From contig BDSL01000082.1 of NCBI GenBank assembly GCA_003116995.1, positions 62,001 through 126,000 on the forward strand: DNA of 64,000 nucleotides, read 5' to 3'. The position numbers and the translations under genes are program-made. A model generated the notes under the pieces. That model was not told where the DNA came from, did no database searches, and was given only the letters and a program-made list of their open reading frames with translations. Origin of the DNA: Yamagishiella unicocca (taxonomy: Eukaryota; Chlorophyta; Chlorophyceae; Chlamydomonadales; Volvocaceae). Positions 24,091 to 36,466 of this stretch are shown in pieces. How positions within the stretch are numbered: position 1 is the first letter of the stretch; every line of letters starts with the position of its first letter.

Positions 24091-25107
24091 CTATGAATCG
24101 TGAACCGTTAGTGGGTAAGGGTTACAGGGACCCAAAGTCAAAAAGTTTGGGTCATGCGTCATGCGTCTGAGGGCGCAGGGAACGGGCTATGGAAACGACT
24201 GGCGAAAGCCGCACGAGCACGAGCTCCAGCCGTTAGATTGACTGACCATCGTGCAGGCATGCGCGGGCATGGTGGGGGCCCCTTGAGGGTATATGGTTCC
24301 GGACGATTCAGAGGAAGCGTTTTAGCGCTGTTACAACTACACACTGTGCAGGTGTCCATACTGGGCGCATGGGCGGCCTAAATTTCTGCAAACACGACCC
24401 ATAACGCCGCAAGCTAATCACGCCGGGCGTTTGAACACCCCATGCTGGGCTACCCAGGCCCACTTGATACCACCAGGAGTTCCTCCTGCACCTCACCTGC
24501 TTCCTAGCGAGTCAGCTACCTTTTGTGTCATCGAAAGCGATAATAACAATCGCTATCATACCACATTTTTTCGACGAGCAAGGTGCGGACAGCCCATGAC
24601 TGCAAAATATGGGAAGTCCAACTCGTCGTCCCTGCAAACGAAATAATGTACAGACCGGACGCCTACGGAAAGTGCGCCAGTCCGTAGGCGCTATAGACGC
24701 TTCTCTCCTGGGCACAGCACGTTTCCACTGCTCCCCCTTCATTATAGTCACTGGTCTCCAACTACCCCACCACCACCATCACAACCGCCATCCGGACTAC
24801 CGGCCCTATCCCCCTCGTGCTGTTCATCTCAAGGCACACACGTGCCGCAGGATCAGGTACGCTCCCCGTCCCGCTTTCTCCTTGCCATCAACATCGCACC
24901 AGGTGCCTTGCAACATTCCAGAAACCCTGGCCCCCGGCTACGGTAACATTCAACACAACCGCATTGAGGCCGCCACTCGAATTCCGGGCTTTGATTCCGC
25001 TTCCGCTACTCCCGCCTCCGCTGCTCCGGCTTCTACTTCTCTCTACGCCCACCGCCGCTGGCTGCCGCGCCTCCTCTACACCGCCATTGCGGGCTGCTGC
25101 GCCTCCT

Positions 25108-28100
25108 TCAAACCACCGGTGCGGGCTGATGCGCCACGGGGGAGCGGTTCTGGTCCACCTCGATGATCAGCGTGCGGCTGGGGCGAGCGGTGGTGGGTCC
25201 AGAGGCGTACAGCCCCGGCAGGTAGGCGGCGTAGGCGGGGATGAATCGTGACACGAAGTCCGCGATCTGCTCGGAGGTCATTCCGGGCTTGCCGCCCGCC
25301 TTCATGCGCTCCTCCGCCTGCAGCCGCCACTTGAACACCCACTGTGGCGGGGGAGGAGGGTTGCAGAGGCGGTAGCGGTGGCGGTGGCAGCGACAGGTGG
25401 TGTTGTGAGACCGCTAGGGGGGCGTCTCATGGGACGGGAAGCCAGCAAGCTCCCGATCAGCATCTCAGCCAAGAGGCTGGGAGCCGCCGCCGGCACGAGG
25501 GCTGCGCCCCGGCAATGCATTTCCGTCTGTCGCCTCACTAGCTGCTCCTCTTGGCGCGCTACTGGTCAGAGAAAGGGGTTGTGTGGACCTACAAAGCCGC
25601 TAGCCAGCTTCCGCCAACAGCCCAGCCCCAATCTGCCCGCCCTGCGGACCCGTGCAGGTTCTCCCTTCTGTCCCCTCCCCTGATCCGGCTGCTACAGTGG
25701 ACGTGCCCCTCTGGTGTCCTCACCAGGGGCCCCCCTCCCTGCCAAGCTTCCCTCCTCCATGCCCCACAACCCCGCCTCTCCCTGCAGCTCCCCCCCGTTG
25801 CACCAGTCTCCGCGCCCCTCGCAACCCCTGCCGCGCCTCTAGCCCCCCGCAGCCCCTCCCACCCACCTGTGGATCACCGATGCGTATGACCAGCCAGCTG
25901 TCCACCATGTCATCCCACGCGGCACGGTACGACCGCAGCTGCTCGTTGACGGCGGCCAGAGAGGGCTCCACCGCAGCAGCAGCGTCGGGATCCACGGGCG
26001 CGAAGCCGCTCATCCAGCCCTCGAAAAATACGACATCCAGGGGCCCCGAAACCACGGGCCAGGTGGCGGGGTCCGCACGGTCGCCGCGGCCGCCGAACGC
26101 CGACTTGTTGTACCTGCGGCGAGGGGGAAAAGGGCTCGCTGTTAGGACCACGCACAAGCGCTGCCATACCCAGCAGCTGACAAAGGAGGGGCTTTTTGAC
26201 GGCGTTTGGACGGAGGCGCGAAGGAACAGGAGCGGAGTAGAACAATGATAGGACTGGAGGAGCTGCCGTGAGGCGTTCGTCGGGCTCACGGGACGGTAGT
26301 ACGCTCCTGACTGGCCTGATCTCCGGCCCTTGCGCTGCGCTGCCAACAAGAGCTAACCCAACGGATCTTCTTGCAAGCACAACCATCGATCGGCCATAGA
26401 TTAACAACATGCAGACACGCGCACACGCACACGCAGGTAAGGGTGCCACTTGCACACGTGGCTTCGCCCTAGACCAACACATGAGGGAAGCCTCCTCAGC
26501 TTCGCGTTGATCCTAAAACCCAATTGGCCTAGGGATACCAATACACGAGCGGCCCCAAACCCCGACCGCATCCCGGACCCTGTCCGCCTGGGGTCCCACC
26601 TGGGGATCGCCGCGCTGGTGCCCGCCTCCGTCAGCCCCTGCAGCGTGGCGATGGTTTCGGAGCCCAGCTTCAGGTCGTGAGTCCCGGCGTTGCCACGCAT
26701 CTGTAGCAGGCGGTTGTCGGGGTTGGCGGCTGCCAGCGCGTTCTGGTCCGCGTTGGTCAGGTAGAAGTCGTCGATGGAGACGGAGGCGGCGGGGCGGCCC
26801 AGCCAGTTAAACAGCAGCTCCAGCTGCTCAACGATGGTGGTCTTGCCGCAGCCCTGGGGTGCGGAGATGCCCAGCTGTGCAACGGCCGGGGGACCAAGCG
26901 GGAGGAGCAGAAGGGGGAAGTCGATGGGAAAGGCGCGAGGCCGGCAAGGGGGCGGGGGCGTTCCGTGGGGAAGGGAAATCGAGGTCGTCGGAGCACACCC
27001 ACGGACAATATGAAAAGGACGGTGGGCGTGGGGACAGTCAAGCCGAAGCGACCCGACCCAGATTTGACCCGACCCAGATCGTCGCTGTCGCTGCGATGAT
27101 GAAGAAACATGACCCAGATCAGGAGAGATTCCTGACCCAGATCAGGAGAGATCCCTGACCCAGATCAGAGTAGACTCGGAGACTCCTGACCCAGGCCGCC
27201 GCTGCCGCTGCAACCAAGCAGATACACAGGGGCGGGGTGACCCCCCCGCTTGGCAAACAAGCCCCCTGACCCGACCCAAGGAGATGATACCCTTGTTGAT
27301 ATCGGAGGAGCCCATCGCTCCGCCAGCCTGGCCTTGCCTTCGTCGTATCCCTATCACTCCCGATGCCGACGTAAGGCCCTTAAAGGCCTTCCTGGCCCGC
27401 GTCCCGAGTTCCCACCCTCCTTCGTAGGGGAAATCTCAAAACGTCTGTTCTAAACGGTTTTTTCTGGCATCCACGGGTCTTCCTTGAGCCCTCCTTCGTA
27501 CACGGGTTTTCCTTGCAACCCATCCTTCCCGGGTCAGGAAACGTCCTCACCACTAGCGGCGTCTTCTTGCCCTGCTGGCGGTGCGTGTCCAGCTGGTGCG
27601 CCGCCCACCAGTACACGGGCAGGTAGTAGTGATAGATGCGTAGCCTGCCGGAATTGCGCGAGGGTGAAGGGAGTTAGGGGTCCCTTCAGTCGCCATACGC
27701 CTGCCTCCCCATGTCATCTGACGCACCGCATGCAGGACCCATTGCACCTCCGATCACTGCGGTAGATAGCCCCCTCCTGGCAGGCCTTGAGGGCTCACTT
27801 TTGGACGGGATCCATGTCATCATGATCAAACTCCAGCTGCAGCGCTAACTGCCGGCCGAGGCGCTCCCACTCCGCGGCGTTAGCGCGTACTGACTCAGGC
27901 GCGATTCCGCATGAACCCAGCAGCGGCCCTGATAGGATGTAATCTATTAGGTCCAGGGATGAAGTGGGCTGGCGCACGGTTGGCGAAGAGGCGGATGGCG
28001 AGGCGGAGCAGGTAAATGAGGTTGGGCGGGCAAGGAAGGGGTTCTCCCTGCCCAATGCCACAGCCTTGGGTGACGAGACTGCAGTCGCTTGTGGCGTACC

Positions 28101-28181
28101 GCCGATATGGCATGCCCTCAGCTGCGCGACTGGGGGAACCCTGGCCGCGCGCACACTTATGCCGTTCTTCAGGTCAGCCAT
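25108..28181 (-). CDS. GLYK: D-glycerate 3-kinase (photorespiratory)
   Basis: Spliced model of 410 aa from five exons: 27799-28181, 27551-27644, 26600-26874, 25867-26113, 25108-25341, all in phase. It phosphorylates D-glycerate to 3-phosphoglycerate, the last step of photorespiration, in the chloroplast. Exon 3 opens with the P-loop LGISAPQGCGKTT (Lys about 170) and continues with SIDDFYLT and RGNAGTHDLKLG. Exon 4 has YNKSAFGGRGDRADPATWP and VVFFEGWMSGF. Exon 5 has WVFKWRLQAEERM and AYAAYLPGLYA. This order and spacing follow plant glycerate kinase closely. The first exon (about 127 aa) supplies a plausible transit peptide and the family's upstream helical region (DLIDYILSGPLLG). The gene is divergent from the universal stress protein across 455 bp. 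An intron carries a 22-bp repeat and a family A dispersed repeat. Confidence 0.95.
27060..27180. repeat. Short tandem repeat in a glycerate kinase intron
   Basis: Several imperfect units of about 22 bp, CTGACCCAGATCAGGAGAGA, preceded by shorter GACCCGACCCAGAT units. It lies in the intron between exons 2 and 3. Confidence 0.8.
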
Positions 28182-28636
28182 TGGAGAGGCGCACGGCGAG
28201 CAGAAGTGCTAGACTCAGCACGTTTTCTATGAGTGAGCTTGATCGGCCCTCTGCGTGCACAATCTATTCTGTTTAGGCAAAAATAATGCACACACAATCG
28301 CTCACAGCAACAACAGTCGCGCGAGAATCACAATACCACAGGCTGATTGTCATGCTAGTTCCACACGACAGGCTGGACCTTCGGAAATCGGAATTCACCA
28401 ACATGTACGGCACGTGCTCCCGATACGACACCAGACTGAGCTGTTAACCTTGGTTCAGATTTCAGCGCACAACACACCGCAAATTCAGGACATTCAATAC
28501 TCTTATCACCTAAGCTTACATCTGATTGAACTTAGACAAATATTGGCAAGGAGTCAACCTCCGGTACCCGGTACTGTCCTTCAACAACTCCACAAGTAAC
28601 GTCGTTCGGGTGCGCTGAGTGACATCTCCTGGAAAG
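28182..28636. promoter_or_regulatory. Shared divergent promoter region of glycerate kinase and universal stress protein
   Basis: The two start codons face away from each other across 455 bp, so both promoters and 5' UTRs must lie here. The stretch is clearly more AT-rich than its flanks. I cannot name specific elements. Confidence 0.6.
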
Positions 28637-30427
28637 ATGGAAAGCTTCCCAAAGCGTCATATCCTAATCGCAATTGACGACTCGCCGGTACGTTCGCAAG
28701 CGAGAATCGTATCGGAGGTCGTTCCGACTCGTTTAAAGTGACTTCTGCTGCTCGTGATGTACCCCAAACACACATGTCTGGGTACCTGCTGAGCCAAATA
28801 CTGTATCTCGTCTTGTTCGCACGGACAGGCCAGTGAGAAGGTGCTGGACTGGGCACTCGAGAACGTGTACAGGCCCGGCGACGAGTTTCACCTGTTCAAT
28901 GTCATTCCACCGGGCCAGTACGTCGTTCTGTCGACGGATCTGGGCATGGAGGAGGTGATCGAGGATGATGAGGTGCGTTGCACATTACCCGACATTGTGG
29001 AGTGCCGTTGTCTTGCCTCCGCAGTTCCGGTTCTGCAGCTGCCTACTGCAATCCAGGTTGTGTCCAACCTCTCGCCATCGCGACGATGCCGCACAATGCT
29101 GACCAGTCACCGTTCCTTTCTGTTCCATTCGCATGCCGCCCTCGTCCTGGACCTAGCACTAGCTTCTTGGTAAACTGCACGTGCTTCCACAGCTCATGGC
29201 GATGATAACCTTCGCATACCGGCACGACGACAGCAGACGTGCTTGCCCGCACTAACTGCTTCCCTTGCGAAAGCGCGCGTTCCGGACCAGCTGCTACTCT
29301 CGCCGCGTACCAGGTGCCCCGCTGTCGTCACTTACACAATAGGTGACTGGTAACCTGACACCGACACCCCTTCATGCCCGAAACGCCTCCGCTCTCAGGC
29401 AACGCGGCAGCGCGTTGAGGACAACCAGCGCAAAATGATGACGGACAAGTTTGTGCCCAAGCTCAAGGCCAAGGATGTGCGTTGGGTGGGCGCAGTGCGG
29501 TGAAAGGAGGATAGCGTTGTGCTGCCTTCCGGCTGGTATGCATGGCACATGCCTGCGATGCAGCAGACATAGATGAGAAGGACAGGCGATTCAGCGGCAT
29601 CTCGCTTCCGGGCGAAGGCTCACCGTCGGGGCACATACAGGGGATGCTTGCAAGTGTAAGTTGATGTGGTGGGCACGGCGTTGCGGGGCTGTTTCTGCAA
29701 GGACGTTGGGGAGGCGGTTATAGATAGCGGTCGGCATAAGCTAGTTAAGGCCGCGGGTTCACCTGAGGCTGCTGCCGCCGCCTAGAAATATAGCCTTGTC
29801 CCCGCGGCCTGCCTTATGCATCGTATCACCATGCCTCTTTCCGGTCCTCCTCCCTACCCTCCGTGCGCACGCAGGTGTCGTACCAGTTGGAGCTCGTCCG
29901 CTTCGCCACCGACAACGAGTCCATCGGCGCCGTCATCTGCAAGCGCGCCGAGCAGCTCCAGGCCGCCACCGTCGTCATGGCCAAGCACAACAAAGGCGCT
30001 ATAAAGGTGCGGCTCCGCAGCGCTGAGCTGCCCTGTGCGAGTTTTCAAAGGATGCAGTCAAAGGAACAACCCGCCAGCTGTGTAATCGTGCTGTGATGTT
30101 CCTACAGTATTGGATTTGGGTTCGGGCTCTTTGTTCTGCGGAATGCGCGCCAAGGATGCGATTGCATCGTGGGAGGTGAAGGATGACGTCGCTTGCCGGC
30201 CTCGGCACCAGTGTGGGGCTGGTCTCGATACGGTTGACGGCCTTGAGCGGCGCTCGCTGTCCTTGTCCACCTGCTTCGTGTCTTGCCTGCTCTTGCCTCC
30301 GTCCCCTGCTCACTCCTCTCCCTTGCGCTCAATCTTCCCCCCTCCCCAGGAGTTCTTCGTGGGCAGCGTGTGCAACTACTGCACGCATCACTGCAAGTCG
30401 CCGGTGCTCGTCCTGCACTGCGATTAG
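28637..30427 (+). CDS. Universal stress protein (UspA family), single domain
   Basis: Spliced model of 160 aa from five exons: 28637-28687, 28829-28972, 29399-29476, 29875-30006, 30350-30427, with all joins in phase. It starts MESFPKRHILIAIDDSP, the first strand and loop of the Usp fold. ASEKVLDWALENVYRPGDEF and FHLFNVIPP follow. The C-terminal nucleotide-binding part reads MAKHNKGAIKEFFVGSVCNY, then SPVLVLHCD. In the family this region carries the G-x2-G-x9-G(S/T) ATP motif. Here the final GSV is present and the first part is partly changed (NKGAIK), so ATP binding is likely but not certain. Plant and algal Usp proteins respond to stress or hypoxia; the specific role is unknown. Confidence 0.92.
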
Positions 30428-31317
30428 GCGCCCTCGGGTCCGGTCGGGGGCCCGCTGCGAACTGCTGCGGATGCAGCGGCGGCGATGGCGCTGTAGCGCA
30501 GGCATGCGGGTTGGATCCCTAGTTGCAGGTTTGATGATGTTGTGTTGCGGCGGGGTCACGGCTGGAGCTTACTGTCGAGTTGCTGCGCTTGCCTTACATT
30601 CATGCATCCAATAACGCAGCCCATATTCGACAGTACCGTCTCATGGAGAAGAGGGACGTTGTACCCCATATATAGCAAAAAAGTCCGTTAAGTAGGTTAC
30701 TTGTAATAGGCGCTGAATGCAGTCATGATGGCGGTATGGATGTTTTATCCTTGCTACTATGAATATAACGGTATATGGTGAGTTTCGGAGCGAACGGCGA
30801 CTATGCTGATATACGCCTGTATACGCAGTCCATCGAATAACCAAGGTACACTAGGAAGGCTAGGGCGTTGTTGATCGCCTGGACTAGCTCATACACGCAT
30901 CGCCCTCCCGGTGCCCTGTAACCTTGAGGCAGACGAATGGCTCCTCCCGAAGCGCGCCAAAAAATGTCTCAAAACGACTAATAACCGACTTCGGTAACAA
31001 CATAGACCGAGGCCACGTCCTCTCAGGCAGTAGCCCTGCACACCGGTGCACAAAATGAAGGGTCGCAATGCCTTCGCAGTCCTCATGGGCGGAGCAAGGC
31101 GCGGAACGGAGGCGGCAGCGCTTGAAGAGCTTAGGTAATACACGGTTACGCGCTGATCTCATCTACACTGCCTAACATTGTCCTGAAAATAGTCTGCACA
31201 ACTTCTAATGATTGCGTTGAAGGGTTCAGATATGAGCCAGTTGCATCGTTTTCGCGCCGACTGGCGCAAGTCGTTTGGATTGCCAATGCGTTCGGCAGAT
31301 GGCAACGTAGCGTGCTT
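30428..31317. other. Intergenic region between universal stress protein and ESCO genes
   Basis: About 0.9 kb holding the universal stress protein 3' UTR and probably the 5' end of the ESCO gene. Short frames on both strands show no domain. A TGTAA motif is at 30702-30706. Confidence 0.55.
30702..30706 (+). terminator. Candidate TGTAA polyadenylation signal of the universal stress protein gene
   Basis: TGTAA 275 nt after the stop at 30427, a normal distance for algal 3' UTRs. Confidence 0.5.
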
Positions 31318-34300
31318 AAATAATTGGAGAACATGGCAAGTGGCCGCGTCCTCCGCTTGCCTGCCGACGCAGGCCGTCAGCTGGGGCTAGGCCGGCTGTA
31401 GGCGGGGCGCGCGCAAATGGCGGCACGCAGCTGCATCTCGATTTGGGACAGGTGAACGCGGCAGCCTATATAATTTTACAAAGACTGCTACAGTTTCAGG
31501 GACTAGCATGCCAGGGCAAGACTTCGCCATGCACACATCCAGCCATGGGCGCGCCCAGCTTAGCATGCCTGGGCCAGCGGCATTACATCGCCACCAAATC
31601 TACCAACCTATTTCCACTACCACTGAACGCTGCCATCCCAGGCATATTTTCCTCCGCTGCTCTCATTCGCCTCGCCCTCGCCCTCCCCTCCCCGTTACTC
31701 TCCCATAGCGCGACTTTGCTGTCGCCACCTGCGCCGTCTGCGGCATGCTGTACGGAAAGGGCCTGCCGGAGGAGGAGCGTCTGCACGACCAGTTTCACAA
31801 CGCGCACGATGCGGCCTTTAGATTTCAAGTACGGCGGTTGCTGAGTGCGGATTGAAGGCGCCTGTGTCTTTGGTAGCGCGCCCCTTGGGAATTGGAATGG
31901 CCAGTCGACACCTGCTTACGGTTTGTTTTATATATTGTACGACAGCGCTCTCTAGACGGCTTCCGCGCGCAGAGTACGGCGCCGGGCTCGAATACCCAAA
32001 TGCGCTCCGCTGATCTCCGGACCCCTCCCAACCCGCCGGCCGCACTCGTCCTGGCAACGTCCGCAGGGATGGGTTTCGGAGCGTGTCGTACTCCGCGACA
32101 GCCCTCGAGCCCGCCTGCTGTGCGTCCTCTCAAGCGACCCGCCTTCACAGCAGCGAAAGGTGCGACACGGGTCCGAACGGCGCAGGTAGTGGACACGAAC
32201 GGCGTAGGAACAGGACGACACCACCTGCCGTGGCGGGCGGCTGGTGGGCATTGCAGTACGTAGCGTCTCGCCTGGCCGCGCGTCCTGTTGTCTTGTCATG
32301 CTTCCATGTTACTAAAGCGGGAGAAGACGACAAAACAGCCTGTTATGGGGAGCGACGAGATGACTTTGCGCCGGCGCCGTGAGCCCCAATCATTGGGATG
32401 TGCAGTGTTATAAGGACCTGCGGCTGTGGCCGTTTTCCGTCGGTTGGGGGCATGGCGGGGCGATATGCAGCGCCACTCCCACAACCAACAGCCGCAACGC
32501 CGTCATAGCCCCGGGCTCCCCCCCATCCCGCCTTACTCCCCCCTCCGCACGTCTTCACTTCGCGCTCCTTGTTGCCTCCCGGGGTCAGGTAGGCGAGGTG
32601 TGCGGCAGGCTGGAGAAGGTCCTGGGGGTGCCGGAGGGCTACCTCCTCGCTCCGAAACCGCCGTACAAGGTAGGATGCGCCGAAACCGGCTACTTGGGGG
32701 GGAGTAATGTGGGTGTCTCGGGAGAAGCACAGACGTACGGCATTATAGTACGGCAATAGAGTCGTCCTCGTCTTCCATTCCTGAGGGACCTCGCAGCCTC
32801 CCTGCGCCAGACGAAAGCAGTCCCCCCCCGAGGCAGACGAGGTATTCATGGGACGGAAAGAGGCGCCGCGATTGGGCAAGGGAGGGGGTGGGCGGGCTTG
32901 GTGGAGTGGGTGAGGCCGGGTGTGGCACCGTCTTTAGTCCCGTTTCAACCTCTCCCCTGCCCAGAACTCCAGGCATGCACCGCACTTCCCGCGCCACTGA
33001 CCCTCTGCCCAGCCCGCGCCACTGACCTTCTGCCCGGCCCGGTCTGCAGGTGTTCTTGTGGGTGTCCAGCGAGACAGGCGCCGCCGCTGGGGCTGGTGGC
33101 GGCGCCAACCGGGGCGGCGGCGGCGGCGGCAAGAGCCGCATCACCGGCGTGTTGGTTGCGCAGTTGCAGGAGCTGGCGCGAAGGTGCCCCCTTGCGACCC
33201 CACCGCGACCCCGACAGCCCCAGCAGCCCCGGCGACAACAGCAGGAACATCGGCGGCAGCAACCGCAACAGCAATGCCTGGCGGCGCCACAGCCCGAACG
33301 GCGGCGTGCGGATGCTGACCAGGACGCTGGCGGCGGTGCCCTGAAGGCCGCACTCGCCTGCACCACGCGAGTAGAGGTCCGCTCGCAGCATCCCGGTGGG
33401 GGCGGGGAGCTGTTGCAGGGGCGCCAAGATCCGGTGGGGGACAGCCGGTCGGAGCCGTTGCAGCAGCGCCCGGAGCTGTTGCAGCGGCGCCAAGAGCCGG
33501 TGGGGGAGAGGCGATTGGAGAGCGGTCCGGGGGCTGCGTCCGTCGCTGGGGTGGCGAGTGCCGCCGCAGCGGCGCCCGGAGTCGTGTCCGCGGCCGCTGC
33601 GCAGCAGGGGCTTTGTGAGCTGGATCACGATGTCGTACTAGGACGCGATGTCGTACAAGGACAGGATGTCGTACCGGGTCCGCTCCGGCGGCAGGGTGGT
33701 GCGGCGGGTGGCGGGGTGGCGGCTGAGTGCTCTGCCGGAGGGGACGGAAGCGGGTCAGCCGCCGTCCCCAGGGGCGCCAGCTCAGCGGAGGAAGTGGCGA
33801 AGCGAGGGGCAGGGGGAGGGGCGTGTGGCGCGGAAACGCGTGCACACGACATGGGAGGGTGTGCGGGGAGGGCAGCGAAGCGAGTGTGCTTGGAGGGCGA
33901 GATCGGGTTTGGTTCGGCAGGTGGACGGTTGGAGCGGGATGAGGCGAGGCGAGAGGCGCAGGATAAGGACGGGAGCCGCGGGGACGAGGGGTACGGCAGC
34001 GGCCGGCCGTACGCCGCCGCCGCAGTCTCCGGCGGCTGGCCGCTGGGCGGTGCAGCTCCCGATGACGGTGTCGGGAGCAAGGAGGCGGTGTCTGCTGGAG
34101 CCCCAGCCTTGGAGGCCTCACCCGCGGCGGCGGCGGCAGTACCAGTACCCCCGCCGGCGCCCGAGCTGCCGGCGGCCGCTGAAGCAGCGGCAGCGACGGC
34201 GGCGGGGGGTGAGGCGAAAGGAGGGGCCGTACTTCCTGTGGCGGATGCTGCAGAGGGCAGGGCGTCAGGGGCTGCTGCAACGGCTGCCGGCGGAGGCAGC

Positions 34301-35170
34301 GGACGAGGTGGTGACAGCGGGCAGCAGCATGAGCGGCGGGAGCAGCAGCTGGCGAGGCAGCAGCAGGAGCGGCGGGAGCAGCGGGGGGGCGGCGAGGGGG
34401 TCCGGGTGGTGGTGGGCGTGCGCGGCTTGTGGGTGGAGCCAGGCAGCCGGAGGCGGGGGGTGGGCCGGCGCATGCTGGATGCGGCCAGGTGCGTATTTGG
34501 GGCGGGAGGGGGGGGGCGGGGGGCAGAGGGCGGGGGGCAGAGGGCGGGAGGGGGGGCGGGAGGCAGAGGGTGGGGGGCGGAGGGTGGGGGCCCCAGAGGG
34601 CGGGGAAGAGAGGGCCACAGAGGGCCGTTATCTGTCTCTGCGGGTGTTGGAGGTGGGGGACCCGGGGCTTGAGGCAACGCAGCTCGTTGCGTGGCTCCCA
34701 ACCCCCCTGGCACCTCACTGCCCCCCTAGCGCCCCGCTGCCCCCTTGGCACCTAGAGCCCTGGGCATCCGCGACTTGGAATAGTACTGGGCACTGCGAGG
34801 TTGGGGGGGAGAGCGGTCGCCGGTGGTGAAGGGCCGAAGCCGCTCCTGGACGAGCACGACCTCTGCCCCCCGCTGCCCTCCCTGAAGTGCTGCGAAGCCC
34901 TACAGTGCTCCGCCCGCTCCCCTCCCCTCCAGGTGCTGCATGGTGCCCGGCTTCCTGGCGGATAGGGCCCAGCTGGCGTTCAGCGCCTGCGCCGCGGCCG
35001 CCGCGGCCGGCGACGCCGACGGCGGCGCCGGCTTCGCGGCCTTCGCGGTGTCGTACATACAGGGGAGCAGCCGCGCCTGCGCTGGCAGTGGCAGTAGCGA
35101 CAGCACTGAGGGCTCCGCCGACGTGCTTATGTACGATGATCATGATGACGACGCAGGTGGTGGTAGATGA
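31318..35170 (+). CDS. ESCO/Eco1-type cohesin acetyltransferase (5' end unresolved)
   Basis: Acetylates the cohesin SMC3 head to establish sister-chromatid cohesion. Supported exons: one ending at 31451 (QLHLDLGQ), then 31709-31828, 32067-32159, 32589-32669, 33050-34488, 34933-35170, with all joins in phase. The zinc finger spans exons 1-2: DLGQRDFAVATCAVCGMLYG, then HDQFH (C2H2). GWVSERVVLRD matches the ESCO segment after the finger. EKVLGVPEGYLL and VFLWVSSE lead into the GNAT fold. Its CoA motif GLWVEPGSRRRGVGRRML (R-x-x-G-x-G) is near 34430, followed by QLAFS. Between the two halves of the fold lies an insert of about 400 residues rich in Ala, Gly, Gln, Arg. The last motif is also split, as described in the findings. 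The frame upstream of 31451 is open to about 31318 but has no ATG, so a further first exon is missing. Confidence 0.85.
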
Positions 35171-36466
35171 GTTTTGCAGGGAGGGGGTGGGGTTGCGAGG
35201 AAGACCCGTGTACGCAGGTGGTGGGGTGGGGTTGCGAGGAAGACCCGTGGATGCGAGGAAAACCGTTTAGGACAGACGGTGTGGGTTGGGGGGCGCTGAT
35301 AGACTTTGTAATTTGCACTGGCACTGGCGTTGTGTGTGCACCTCGTTATTAGTAATGTGGGGAGCGCGGCCTCTGTCCCGCGGCCGTTTTTGGCAGTGAG
35401 GGTGGGCTGGCAGTCAGGAGCTCCGATCAGCGACGCAACACAGGTCGTAGCCGTGGCATGGGTCGAAGTGTATCGTGCGCTTGCCTGACTGTAGGCAGCT
35501 GCTGGCATCGTGGCATGGATGAACATGGACCCAAGCAAATTGGTTGGGAGCACGCCGTGATGACTGATTTAGGTCACCGAGGGCATGACGGATGGCATCC
35601 AGCAGCGGGAGCTGCCGCCAGAACCTGTAACGAACTTCTTTATGTCGCCCCACCCCCTGCTCGCCCGGGCCCCCGCACACTGCTGCCTTTTCCGACGCCT
35701 CTTTAGGCCCCGCCGCCGCTCCCTCCTCCTCCCCTACACCCCCTCTCCCCCCCCCCCGCTCGCGCCTCCTCCCCCCCCCTCCCCCGGCGTCATGAACGCG
35801 GGGGGGGGCGTCACGAATGCCGAGCTGGACCAGCAGCTGACGTACTATGGGCGGCGCGATTGAGGTTGAGGGTGGCGAGATGAGGCGCATGGAATGAAGA
35901 CGCTGCCGTCGGGCCCCGTTGCGAACAGCCCGTTGGTTGGGGATGTGGAGCGGATAGTGTTCTCGTGTGTTCTTGGAACCTCGTGGAAGTGGACGGGGAG
36001 TCGCGGGGAGCGTGCGAGAAGGATTGGTATATATCACGCGAACGCGTGATGTAAATTGAACAAGTGTAATAGTTCAGATGGATATAAGCGCACATTGGAT
36101 CAGCTGAAAGGCGAGGATGCCTTTGAGTGCGGTTGAGGTTTGAGTTGAGAATAAGGGCTGAATACGGTAGTCCCCGACATTTCGGAACCAAAACAGAACT
36201 TACCCGGATCAGGGTAGAAAGCTGGTTACATTGAAATAGTGTTAATACTTGTATTCACCGGAACGTATTATATTCTCGACTGGCTGTCTCCCTGACGCGG
36301 CCTCGGGGTATGGTCATAGAGGAGCACCAGTTCTATAGTTCCTAACATACAGAAAGCTTGGACGCCGACCGAGCTTACATTCAATTCAGTGCTGCGCTTT
36401 CCAGAGCTAAATCTTCGTGTTCATTAGAGCCCTAGCTTGACCAAACAGCCCACCAAGCGAAGCAAG
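35171..36466. other. ESCO 3' region and mTERF upstream region
   Basis: About 1.3 kb between tandem plus-strand genes. It contains a family A dispersed repeat (about 35192-35280, with an internally duplicated GGGGTTGCGAGGAAGACCCG), a TGTAA at 35307-35311 and long C-rich runs near 35700-35790. The upstream part of mTERF is AT-richer. No coding sequence is recognisable. Confidence 0.55.
35307..35311 (+). terminator. Candidate TGTAA polyadenylation signal of the ESCO gene
   Basis: TGTAA 137 nt after the ESCO stop, immediately beyond the family A repeat. Confidence 0.5.

Larger units (their letters stand above)
22323..25107. other. Intergenic region with duplicated non-coding modules
   Basis: About 2.8 kb between the beta-tubulin start and the glycerate kinase stop. 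It contains the tubulin promoter, the 93-bp direct repeat (22861-23020) and two copies of a mobile-element-like module (23605-23765 and 23927-24090). I found no intact coding sequence. Confidence 0.6.

Noticed and set aside
31443..31844. Plus-strand frame at 31.4-31.8 kb as an independent gene
   Set aside because: It is out of frame with the ESCO zinc-finger exon 31709-31828, which matches the family and joins its neighbours in phase.
33141..34751. 536- and 362-codon Pro/Ala-rich minus-strand frames
   Set aside because: Antisense shadow of the long ESCO exon, whose plus-strand frame continues conserved motifs on both sides.
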